Shown: positions 1 through 6,086 of the stretch, one piece after another
Layout of the letters: each line of letters begins with the position of its first letter
Position numbering within the stretch: the first letter of the stretch is position 1
Source of the DNA: Thermoleophilia bacterium
Lineage (GTDB): Bacteria > Actinomycetota > Thermoleophilia > RBG-16-64-13
Direction: 5' to 3'
NCBI GenBank assembly: GCA_016929985.1
Contig: JAFGIH010000291.1
Coordinates: 1 to 6,086 of the forward strand
Length of the DNA: 6,086 nt
Notes under the pieces: model-generated
Told to the model about the DNA's origin: nothing
Seen by the model: the letters and a program-made list of their open reading frames with translations, nothing else
Database searches by the model: none
Program-made: the position numbers and the translations under genes

Positions 1-1
1 A

Positions 2-1273
2 GAGACCGCCTGCGCGGAGGGCTGGATCACCGGCTTCTCCAACGGCCGCTTCAAGGCCTACTCCACGCTCACCCGCCAGCAGATGGCCATCATCATGGTG
101 CGGGCCATGGGCTGGGAGCAGACCGCCCTCGAACTGTCGGACGAACAGGTCGCCGAGGCGCTCGACAAATTCACCGATAAGGCCAAGATCACGGCCGTTG
201 CGCGGCCCTACGTGGCCGTCGCCGCCTCGGAGGGGCTGTTCGGGGGAGATGCCGAGGGTCGGCTCAAGCCCCAAGACGGCATCACCCGAGCCCAGTTCTG
301 CCTGGTGGTGTACCGAGCCGAGCAGAACACCGGCGGGTGGGTGCAGGCGGTCCGCTGCTCGAGCGAGCACGAAGACAGGACCCGGGTGGTCATCGATCTC
401 TCCCATGCGGCCGACAAGGTCTCGGTCTCGGCGTCTCCCGACGGCGTGCTCACCGTGGACTTCAGCGGCGGGATCGTCTGGGAGACCATATCGCAAGCTA
501 TAGAAGGCTCGCCCGAGGTCACGTCCATCGACATCAGCCAATTCGCCTACGACACCCGCACCGCGCGTGCCACGCTCCGTCTGGGGCGCTATCAGACCAT
601 CAAGGTGATGTCGCTGCAGCCCTCCGGGGACAAAGGGCACCGTATAGTCGTCGACGTCTATCGGCGGCTCTCGGGCCCTGCCGACACGGGTCCGCCACTC
701 ATCTGCGTCGACCCCGGCCATGGTGGCAGTGACTCGGGAGCAGTGGGAGTCTCCGGGGCCAACGAGAAGGATGTGAACCTCGCCATCTCGTTACTCCTGG
801 CCGACCGGCTGCGCGAGGCGGGGCTCCGCGTGATGATGACCCGCGAGGACGATACCTACCCCGATCTCCACGATCGGGCCACGATGGCCAACGAGGCGGG
901 AGCCAGTCTCTTCGTGAGCATCCACAATAACGCGTCGGGCGATTCGGGTTCCCGCGGCACCGAGACCTTCTACTGGGGCAACGACGCGCAGGTGTCCCCC
1001 GACGGGCGGTTGCTCGCGCAGATCATCCAACGGAACCTCGTCGAGGCCCTCGGCTCTCTCGATCGCGGGGCAAGGACGCACTGGTTCGATCTGGTGGTGT
1101 TGGCCGAGACTGAGATGACGGCGGCTCTGGTGGAGGTGGGCTTCATGAGCAACGCTGTCGAAGAGGCGAAACTGCTTACCCTCGAGTACCAGGCGGCCGC
1201 CGCGCAGGCCATCGCGGACGGCATCCTCGAATACCTCGGCTGGTCAACGCAGGTATACTCCTCTGAGTCATGA
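2..1273 (+). CDS. SLH-AMIN-Amidase_3 N-acetylmuramoyl-L-alanine amidase (5' end outside window)
   Basis: Zinc amidase that cleaves the bond between N-acetylmuramic acid and L-Ala of the peptidoglycan stem peptide; it should act outside the cell. The frame is open from position 2 and encodes SLH sequence before the ATG at 83, so 83 is an internal Met and the true start, signal peptide and probably another SLH lie upstream. Order: end of one SLH (about 2-112, motif LTRQQM), a second SLH (about 170-328, ITRAQF), an AMIN domain (about 338-667), then Amidase_3 (about 698-1240). The zinc and catalytic residues of the family are present: His in DPGHGG (719-721), Glu in NEKD (764-766), His in SIHNNAS (923-925), Glu in VEVGFMSN (1133-1135). 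The long autoinhibitory helix insert known from E. coli AmiB/AmiC type enzymes is not apparent between the second His and the final Glu. The stop TGA (1271-1273) overlaps the next start. The family call is secure; an exact gene name is not. Confidence 0.93.
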   Translation, partial: ETACAEGWITGFSNGRFKAYSTLTRQQMAIIMVRAMGWEQTALELSDEQVAEALDKFTDKAKITAVARPYVAVAASEGLFGGDAEGRLKPQDGITRAQFCLVVYRAEQNTGGWVQAVRCSSEHEDRTRVVIDLSHAADKVSVSASPDGVLTVDFSGGIVWETISQAIEGSPEVTSIDISQFAYDTRTARATLRLGRYQTIKVMSLQPSGDKGHRIVVDVYRRLSGPADTGPPLICVDPGHGGSDSGAVGVSGANEKDVNLAISLLLADRLREAGLRVMMTREDDTYPDLHDRATMANEAGASLFVSIHNNASGDSGSRGTETFYWGNDAQVSPDGRLLAQIIQRNLVEALGSLDRGARTHWFDLVVLAETEMTAALVEVGFMSNAVEEAKLLTLEYQAAAAQAIADGILEYLGWSTQVYSSES

Positions 1274-1275
1274 TG
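1251..1275 (+). promoter_or_regulatory. ATGA stop-start overlap, probable translational coupling
   Basis: The amidase stop TGA (1271-1273) lies inside ATGATG, so the downstream start is ATG at 1270 (4-base overlap) or ATG at 1273. No good Shine-Dalgarno sequence is placed 5-10 bases upstream; the only AGG-like stretch (1251-1253) is about 16 bases away. This suggests that ribosomes ending the amidase re-initiate on the SpoIID gene, linking the amounts of the two enzymes. Overlap is seen directly; coupling is inferred. Confidence 0.6.
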
Positions 1276-3354
1276 AATGATCGCGTCGTCTCCCGGCGCG
1301 GCCACGCTTTCCGGGTGAGCCACCGCTCACCTGAGACAGCGAACCGCCGCCGACTGAGTCTCCCGTGGGTCGTCGGGCTATCCGTCCTTGCTCTTGCCGC
1401 CCTGGTGATGGGCACGTGGGCCTTCGCCCCGACAGCCCGGGCCGCGAGCAGTTTCACGTTCGCGGGCCAAGGCAACGGTCACGGCGTGGGTCTCAGCCAG
1501 TGGGGCGCGTGGCAGGCCGCCCGTGAGGGCAACACCTATAAGCAGATCCTCGCCTTCTACTATCCGAATACCACGCTGCAGCAGGTGACCGACGCCTACA
1601 AAGACCCGGCCGACCAGGTGCTGAAGGTCCGCATCTCCAGCAAACCCTGGACCAGTAACACCACCAGCTACTCGCAGGTCGACATGAAGCCCACGGTGTC
1701 GGCCGCCACCCTGAACGGCGAAGCGGTTCCGGTGGGCGCCCTGGTGAGAGTGGAGCGGAGCGGCGGCCAGGTGAAGGTGACGGTCGACGGCGTGAGCCAG
1801 GGCGTCTTCAACTACGTCGACCTGAAACCGGGAAGCGGGGGGGCGTCCGAAGGACGCATCAACATCCAGCTCACCACCAGCGGCGGCTCGGCCATCGACT
1901 ACCGGGAGTACTGGGGCATACTGCGGGTCCAGCCCGGCGACGCCGCTGGCGAGCTCTGGGTCTACAACTTTGTCGACCTGGAGAAGTACGTGCGCAGCAT
2001 CGCCGAGGTGGAATACGACTGGGCCACCACGGGCGGCGCCTACTCCGCGTACGAGGCCGTGAAGGCCCAGGCGGTGGCCGCCCGTACCTACGCCGTGGCC
2101 AAGGACGGCAACACCCTGGCTGACAACTGGGCCGACCAGTGCTATCGCGGCTACAGCTTCGAGGCGAAGTACCCCGGCATCGCGAAGGCGGCTACCGACA
2201 CGGCCGGAGAGATCCTCACCTACGGCGGCACGGCCATCACCGCCTTCTTCTCGGGCCACTCGGGTGGCTACACCACTGCTTCGGCGTGGACAGGCAAGAA
2301 CGCTCTGCCCTACATCGTCGCCCAGCCTGATCCGTGGAGCCTGCGGGCCCCGCCCGACGACCCCGGTTGGACGTGGAGCTACACCATCGCGGCCGACAAG
2401 CTCTCCGGTAAGGTCAACGGAGTGCTCAAGGACGCGTCCGGCAAGACCGTGAGCGTTGGCGAGATCAGCGAGGTCGCTATCGTGGCTCGCGAGACCGTCG
2501 ACGCAGCCAGCCGGGCCAAGACCCTGCGTCTCACCGGCAGTAAGGGCACCGCCGACGTGTCGGTGTCGTCGTTCAGGTCGCTGCTGGGCACGTCCAATAT
2601 CCTCACCACGCTCATCTTGACCGTCAATGGCGACGTGGGCGTCGGGAACCTCACTACGAACGCCGATACCGGCAGCCCCGGCGGCACCGTGAACACCGAG
2701 TTCGGCGACTCGGACACCGGCACTCCCGGCAGCCCTGATGGCGGCCTGCTCATGCCGGGCGAGTTCTACGATGTGGGGCTCGAGCACCCCTATCATGACG
2801 AGATCTCCCGGGTGATCACCGCGGAGCTCATGAGCGGCTATGAGGACGGCCTGTTCAAGCCGGAGGGCGCGGTGAGCCGCGCGCAGTTCGCCAAGATCGC
2901 GGTGTGTCTGTACAACATCACGCACCCGGTCGCGCCGATCCTCGTGCCGAACGTCACAACCAAGCCGTTCGACGACGTGCCCATCAGCTCGAAGACTACC
3001 GGCGACGCCTCCGACTGGATCGCCGCTGCGAAAGGGGCTGGGTTGGTCTCGGGGGTGACGTCAACGACCTTCTTCCCCTACACGGAGATCCAGCGCGACC
3101 AGATGGCTACTATGATGTGTCGCGCCCTGAGCTGGGATGACGAGGCCGCCGCGCTATCGGCCGGCGCCCCAGGCTTCTCGGATGTACCTCGCGTCAGTCC
3201 GCACTGGGCGCCCGCGGCCTACCTGCTGTCGAAGATGGTCCTTCTGGGCTACGGTGAGTCTGACCAGGGATCCGGGACCGTGCTCGGGGCGGATGAAGCC
3301 ATCAAACGCATGCACGTCGCTGTTATCCTCTGCCGGGTGCTCGACCTCGAGTAG
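1270..3354 (+). CDS. Exported SpoIID/LytB-domain lytic transglycosylase with three C-terminal SLH domains
   Basis: Predicted 694-residue wall enzyme of the SpoIID/LytB family, whose studied members cleave glycan strands lacking stem peptides. A basic N-terminus (about 1-32) precedes a hydrophobic stretch (about 33-50) and a signal peptidase site ARA before Ala59. The SpoIID motifs appear in permuted order. The glycine-rich GHGVGLSQWGA motif (70-80) and IL..YYP (93-99), which usually end the domain, come first. The core follows: VDLEKYV (235-241) with candidate catalytic Glu238, Glu248, EAVKAQAVAARTYA (262-275), FFSGHSGGYT (326-335) and FRSLLG (435-440). After a Gly/Thr/Ser/Asp-rich linker (about 453-496) there are three SLH repeats at about 498-552, 566-622 and 635-692, with motifs VSRAQF, IQRDQM and IKRMHV. 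Compared with the common EMP following the first Glu, this protein has EYD, and Ser replaces the usual Gly before it. Both glutamates remain, so activity is likely. It overlaps the amidase gene by four bases, which supports a joint role. Sporulation is not implied: the SLH anchors point to the outer surface. Confidence 0.93.
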   Translation: MMNDRVVSRRGHAFRVSHRSPETANRRRLSLPWVVGLSVLALAALVMGTWAFAPTARAASSFTFAGQGNGHGVGLSQWGAWQAAREGNTYKQILAFYYPNTTLQQVTDAYKDPADQVLKVRISSKPWTSNTTSYSQVDMKPTVSAATLNGEAVPVGALVRVERSGGQVKVTVDGVSQGVFNYVDLKPGSGGASEGRINIQLTTSGGSAIDYREYWGILRVQPGDAAGELWVYNFVDLEKYVRSIAEVEYDWATTGGAYSAYEAVKAQAVAARTYAVAKDGNTLADNWADQCYRGYSFEAKYPGIAKAATDTAGEILTYGGTAITAFFSGHSGGYTTASAWTGKNALPYIVAQPDPWSLRAPPDDPGWTWSYTIAADKLSGKVNGVLKDASGKTVSVGEISEVAIVARETVDAASRAKTLRLTGSKGTADVSVSSFRSLLGTSNILTTLILTVNGDVGVGNLTTNADTGSPGGTVNTEFGDSDTGTPGSPDGGLLMPGEFYDVGLEHPYHDEISRVITAELMSGYEDGLFKPEGAVSRAQFAKIAVCLYNITHPVAPILVPNVTTKPFDDVPISSKTTGDASDWIAAAKGAGLVSGVTSTTFFPYTEIQRDQMATMMCRALSWDDEAAALSAGAPGFSDVPRVSPHWAPAAYLLSKMVLLGYGESDQGSGTVLGADEAIKRMHVAVILCRVLDLE

Positions 3355-3592
3355 GGCCCCGCAGAGACGCCAAGGCCCCGACCCGGCAGACAGCTCGTCA
3401 TGTCCACCGTGTCGGAGCCCCGGCCCGCTATGAGGGAGGCAAGACAACACGGAGAGGGAGGACCGGTCGTCTTGGGGGGAACCAATTCCCGTTGTGAGCC
3501 TGTCACGACTATAGCCGCCGAGGCATAAGGCGATCGTAAGGCTCGTTCGGGCCCAATCTGCGCCACTTGGAGAGTGCCATGAGAGATCACGT
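3355..3592. other. 238-bp intergenic gap with small inverted repeats; possible promoter or structured leader
   Basis: No convincing gene and no classic terminator (no GC-rich stem followed by a T run) after the SpoIID stop. Visible inverted repeats are GGGAA/TTCCC around CCAA (3477-3490), GAGCC/GGCTC (3496-3500 with 3540-3544), CGCC/GGCG (3516-3519 with 3529-3532) and AAGAC/GTCTT (3441-3445 with 3469-3473). A weak sigma-70-like pair is CTGTCA (3500-3505), an 18-base spacer, then CATAAG (3524-3529), each matching consensus at 4 of 6. These may form a structured 5' leader or promoter for the protease gene. The gap separates the protease from the coupled pair, so it is probably a distinct transcription unit or has its own control. 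The inverted repeats are seen; their function is inference. Confidence 0.35.
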
Positions 3593-3599
3593 ATGGTGA
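3579..3599 (+). other. Possible 6-codon upstream ORF (MRDHVW) overlapping the protease start
   Basis: An ATG at 3579 opens a six-codon frame ending at TGA 3597-3599, which overlaps the ATGG of the protease start at 3593. GGAGAG (3569-3574) lies four bases before this ATG, a better purine match than the site serving the protease itself. It could be a leader peptide that affects protease translation, or chance. Confidence 0.25.
3581..3585 (+). promoter_or_regulatory. Candidate ribosome binding site for the protease gene
   Basis: GAGAG ends seven bases before the ATG at 3593, an acceptable Shine-Dalgarno spacing, and supports that start. The stronger GGAGAG at 3569-3574 is 18 bases away, too far to serve 3593. 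A GTG directly after the ATG (3596) is an alternative start that would change the protein by one residue. Confidence 0.45.
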
Positions 3600-5551
3600 C
3601 CGTGAAGCCTACCGAGCCGGCGACTGTCAGCCGACCCCGCGTGAGAGCGAGGAGGGCTCTCCTCTGGATGGCAGCCACCGTGCTGATAGGTTGCGCTGTA
3701 GCGGTGGCGGCACCCATCGAGGCGCAGGCCGGTCCCGAGGTCGGGCGGACTGAGGTCTTCTGGGCTCTCGACTGGAAGACAGGCGAGTACTCACAGATCG
3801 CGGCCACGGCCGGGTACGTCGGCGAGCACGCCGCGGTCTACGTACAAACCGGCGCCGGCGTCTCCGACTTTCTCGTGAGCGACCTCGGGACCACCTTTGA
3901 CACGGTCGTGTATCCCACGCTCACCCAGGCTTACGGATCCGAGCCGAATACGGGTATCGACGGCGATCCGCGCGTGGTCATACTCATCTACGACTTCAAC
4001 GATCCGCGCAACGACATCGACGGGTCGTTCAACCCGCGTGACATCGATCCCGACGGAGCCTGGAACTCCAATCAACGGGAGATGCTGTATCTGAACTCCA
4101 AGACGCTGCAGGAGGAGCCCCACATCGGCCCGGCCTTGGCCGCTCACGAGTTCACCCACCTCATCGTCTACTATCGCGACGTCATGCTCGACCCATCGCC
4201 CTACGCCTCAGGTGAATCCACCTGGTTGACCGAGGGTTTCACGACATACGGCGAGTATCTCGTGGGTCGCGACAATCGCGTCGCAAGTCAGCTCCTCGCC
4301 TTCACCCGCGCTCCGAACTCCAGTCTCACGCACTGGCAAGGGCTGCGGGCCAACTATGGGGCTTCGTACTCGTTCATGCGCTATCTGGCCGAACGCCAGG
4401 GCCAGGACTTCATCCGGGCTCTGGTGGAGCAGCCCTCCGATGGCGTGGCGGGCATCGACGCCACGTTGGCTTCTATGGGCTCCACAGACACGTTCACTTC
4501 GCTCTTTGACGATTGGGTCCTGGCAGGCCTGCTCGACTCGCGGGTTCCGCAATTGCCGCCCTACCTATTCGAGGGGCTGTCGGTCTCGGTCGAGCCGGCC
4601 GCCCTCAGCGGCAAAATGCCCATTCAAGGTAGCGCCCAGGTCGTCGACTATGGGGCTGTCTACCTGGACTTTCCCCCTGTCGCGCCCTCGAAGACCTTCC
4701 AGGTGGTCGTTGACGGCGACCCAGGGGCTCCGCTCCAGGCCGCCCTGGTCTCCTGGGATTCGAACGGCTCCCAGGCCCCGCTTGTGCAGCGCTTCAATCT
4801 GGCCAACGCCGCAGTCGGCGGTACCGTCACGAGCCCCGCGGGCTACGACCGGCACACGCTGGCCGTGTGGGCGCGCGGGGTGGTGGGATCGACCGCCTCG
4901 CACCGCTTTCTCTACAGCGGCATGCTCGACCCTCCGGCCGGCACCCAGTTCCTGGACATGGCCGGCGACGATCCCTTCTATCCCTTCGTGGCCCAACTCC
5001 TTTCCCGCCGGGTGATCAGCGGCAAGGAGATCCCCAGCGGCTCGGGGCTGTGGTTCTTCATGGGCCGGGAAAATGTGCTTCGAGCTCAGTTCGCCAAGAT
5101 GATCATGCAGGCGACGGGGTTCCACACCGGGGATGTGGACAACGTCGGGAATCCGACGTTCTCCGACGTGCCCTCGGTCTTCGACGCAAACGGGTATCCC
5201 TATGACTTCATCGAGGAGGCCGCCGCGCTCGGCATCGTGAGCGGCTTCAATGATGGTACGTTCCATCCCTACAGCCCCATCACGCGCGCCCAGTTGGTCC
5301 TGATGATCACGCGGGGCGCCGAGGCGAGGGGTAAGCCTCTGCCCGAGTACACCGGCAGTAGCAAGGTCTTCACCGACGTTCCCCTTTCACACCCCTACTA
5401 TCAGGAGATCATGACCGCCTACACCGCGGGCATCCTCAGCGGAAGCCCCGGCTCAGGCGGCCGTCTCTACTTTCATCCGTATTCCTCGGCCAGCCGCAAT
5501 CACGTGGCCAAGATGACCGCGAACCTGGTCGGGCATCTCGAGGCGCCGTAG
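3593..5551 (+). CDS. Exported M30-like zinc metalloprotease with three C-terminal SLH domains
   Basis: Predicted 652-residue surface protease. The N-terminus has Arg-rich residues (about 15-21), a hydrophobic stretch (22-40) and a type I signal peptidase site AQA (44-46); a lipobox-like LIGC (31-34) is an alternative. The catalytic domain carries HEFTH (185-189; bases 4145-4159), with zinc ligands His185 and His189 and catalytic Glu186. WLTEGFTTYGE follows (211-221), whose Glu214 fits the third ligand of a gluzincin. The preceding part, with FDTVVYPTL, DGDPRVVILIYD and SNQREMLYLN (102-167), resembles the M30 (hyicolysin) group and is rich in Asp, possibly binding calcium. Residues about 340-445 look like a beta-rich domain of unknown role. 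Three SLH repeats follow at about 452-510, 522-577 and 592-648 with motifs VLRAQF, ITRAQL and ASRNHV. Substrates are unknown; S-layer or other wall proteins are plausible. A zinc protease is very likely; the M30 assignment is from memory of motif patterns and less sure. Confidence 0.82.
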   Translation: MVTVKPTEPATVSRPRVRARRALLWMAATVLIGCAVAVAAPIEAQAGPEVGRTEVFWALDWKTGEYSQIAATAGYVGEHAAVYVQTGAGVSDFLVSDLGTTFDTVVYPTLTQAYGSEPNTGIDGDPRVVILIYDFNDPRNDIDGSFNPRDIDPDGAWNSNQREMLYLNSKTLQEEPHIGPALAAHEFTHLIVYYRDVMLDPSPYASGESTWLTEGFTTYGEYLVGRDNRVASQLLAFTRAPNSSLTHWQGLRANYGASYSFMRYLAERQGQDFIRALVEQPSDGVAGIDATLASMGSTDTFTSLFDDWVLAGLLDSRVPQLPPYLFEGLSVSVEPAALSGKMPIQGSAQVVDYGAVYLDFPPVAPSKTFQVVVDGDPGAPLQAALVSWDSNGSQAPLVQRFNLANAAVGGTVTSPAGYDRHTLAVWARGVVGSTASHRFLYSGMLDPPAGTQFLDMAGDDPFYPFVAQLLSRRVISGKEIPSGSGLWFFMGRENVLRAQFAKMIMQATGFHTGDVDNVGNPTFSDVPSVFDANGYPYDFIEEAAALGIVSGFNDGTFHPYSPITRAQLVLMITRGAEARGKPLPEYTGSSKVFTDVPLSHPYYQEIMTAYTAGILSGSPGSGGRLYFHPYSSASRNHVAKMTANLVGHLEAP

Positions 5552-5560
5552 AGGTTCGGA

Positions 5561-5590
5561 TTCTTGTAGAACCCCGGCGCGGTCTATATC
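5561..5590 (+). promoter_or_regulatory. Weak candidate promoter ahead of the sigma factor gene
   Basis: The 52-bp gap 5552-5603 contains a TATATC box (5585-5590, 4 of 6 to TATAAT) and TTCTTG (5561-5566) 18 bases upstream, or TTGTAG (5564-5569) at 15 bases. A start about seven bases after the box would leave a leader of only a few bases before the ATG at 5604, matching the lack of a Shine-Dalgarno sequence there. The -35 matches are poor, so read-through from the protease gene is an alternative. Confidence 0.25.
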
Positions 5591-5603
5591 CTTCGCGCGT
5601 GGT

Positions 5604-6086
5604 ATGTCCATATTCCGTCGCTCAAATGCCATCGACGCATCCTCGGGGGGGTCGCGATCGGATTCCACGGCTGTCCGGCATGCGCCGGCCTCCGACGGGT
5701 TGCTGCCCGACATCCAGGTATCGGAGCGCGAACGCAACCGCGAACGGCGGTTGGTGGAGGCGGCCTGCCGAGGTGAGGAATCCGCCATCGAAGCCCTCTA
5801 CCGAACGCACTTCGACGCCATCTACCGCTATGTGTTCCTGCGTCTGGGTTCGCCCTCGGCGGCTGAGGACGTCACCAGCCAGGTCTTCTTGGGCATGCTC
5901 CGCGGCTTGGGACGCTACCGCGACGAGGGCACGCCCTTCCTGGCCTGGCTCTACGGCATGGCTCGCAAGCAGGTGGCGTTCTATCAGCGCACCCAGAGCC
6001 GCGCCCCTGGGGCGGTCGATCTCGAGGCGGCTGAAGAGCTCGTGGCTCAGAGCGGCGGCCCGGAGGCCACAGCCGAGCAACGCGAG
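5604..6086 (+). CDS. ECF-type RNA polymerase sigma factor, N-terminal part (3' end outside window)
   Basis: First 161 codons of a sigma-70 family factor; the frame is open to the window edge. Residues 1 to about 45 form a Ser/Arg-rich extension without a recognisable domain. Region 2 follows: LVEAACRGEESAIEALYRTH (50-69), then AEDVTSQVFLGMLRGL (87-102) for region 2.2 and FLAWLYGMARKQV (112-124) for regions 2.3-2.4, the segment that contacts the -10 element in known ECF factors. Region 4, which reads the -35 element, would lie beyond the window after the Glu/Ala-rich linker seen at 138-161. The first ATG is chosen because no better in-frame start is seen upstream; a TTG at 5700 would remove most of the extension. 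No Shine-Dalgarno sequence precedes the ATG. Its target genes and any anti-sigma partner are not visible; a link to the envelope genes upstream is only suggested by position. Confidence 0.88.
   Translation, partial: MSIFRRSNAIDASSGGSRSDSTAVRHAPASDGLLPDIQVSERERNRERRLVEAACRGEESAIEALYRTHFDAIYRYVFLRLGSPSAAEDVTSQVFLGMLRGLGRYRDEGTPFLAWLYGMARKQVAFYQRTQSRAPGAVDLEAAEELVAQSGGPEATAEQRE

Noticed and set aside
83..85. ATG at 83 as the start of the amidase gene
   Set aside because: The same frame is open back to position 2 and encodes clear SLH sequence (GWITGFSNG, LTRQQ), and no signal peptide follows 83.
1378..2925. Long open frame of 515 codons on the minus strand
   Set aside because: It lies antisense within the SpoIID gene, shows low-complexity Val/Gly/His/Arg composition and no recognisable domain; typical shadow of a GC-rich gene.
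1270..3354. SpoIID as evidence of sporulation
   Set aside because: The SLH domains, permuted layout and pairing with a secreted amidase fit a LytB-like wall role; no other sporulation gene is in the window.
3366..3377. GACGCCAAGGCC, resembling part of a c-di-GMP-I riboswitch
   Set aside because: The matching GGCAAACC-type half and the rest of the fold are absent.
3374..3419. Imperfect inverted repeat GGCCCCGAC/GTCGGAGCC as terminator of the SpoIID gene
   Set aside because: One mismatch, a 28-base loop and no T run after it.
3154..3807. Minus-strand open frame across the gap before the protease
   Set aside because: Overlaps the ends of two well-supported genes and has no domain-like sequence.
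4565..5266. Minus-strand open frame of 233 codons
   Set aside because: Antisense to the protease gene, with shadow-type composition and no motif.
5553..5573. GGTTC/GAACC hairpin after the protease gene as terminator
   Set aside because: Only five pairs, an 11-base loop and no T run.
5622..6080. Minus-strand open frame at the right edge
   Set aside because: Antisense to sigma region 2, whose motifs are clear on the plus strand.

Overview
High-GC bacterial DNA (about two thirds G+C by eye, not computed) with four protein-coding genes, all on the plus strand and tightly packed. The first and last genes run off the window. The first three encode exported cell-envelope enzymes carrying S-layer homology (SLH) domains: an N-acetylmuramoyl-L-alanine amidase, a SpoIID/LytB-type lytic transglycosylase and a gluzincin metalloprotease. 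The fourth is the start of an ECF-type sigma factor. The GC content, the Ala/Arg-rich signal peptides and the order of motifs in the SpoIID protein suggest an actinobacterial lineage. A high-GC Firmicute or another SLH-using phylum cannot be excluded from the sequence alone. No RNA gene, mobile element, CRISPR array or origin was seen.

Layout. Positions 2-1273: 3' part of the amidase gene (SLH, SLH, AMIN, Amidase_3). Positions 1270-3354: the SpoIID/LytB gene (signal peptide, permuted SpoIID domain, linker, three SLH), overlapping the amidase gene by ATGA. Positions 3355-3592: a 238-bp gap with several small inverted repeats, a possible promoter and a 6-codon upstream ORF. Positions 3593-5551: an M30-like zinc protease with three C-terminal SLH domains. 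Positions 5552-5603: a 52-bp gap with a possible promoter. Positions 5604-6086: N-terminal part of an ECF sigma factor.

How the parts fit together. The amidase removes stem peptides from peptidoglycan, and SpoIID-family enzymes cut glycan strands stripped of their peptides. Making the two by translational coupling, with the same SLH anchor, resembles the LytB/LytC pair and the SpoIID/SpoIIP pair of Bacillus, but with SLH domains as the wall-binding module. The neighbouring SLH protease could act on S-layer or other surface proteins at the same site. The locus reads as a surface-anchored envelope-remodelling cluster. Whether the sigma factor controls it cannot be seen here.

The most notable points are the coupled, SLH-anchored amidase/transglycosylase pair, the permuted SpoIID domain, and the replacement of the usual Glu of the SLH TRAE motif by Gln or His in all eight SLH repeats seen.
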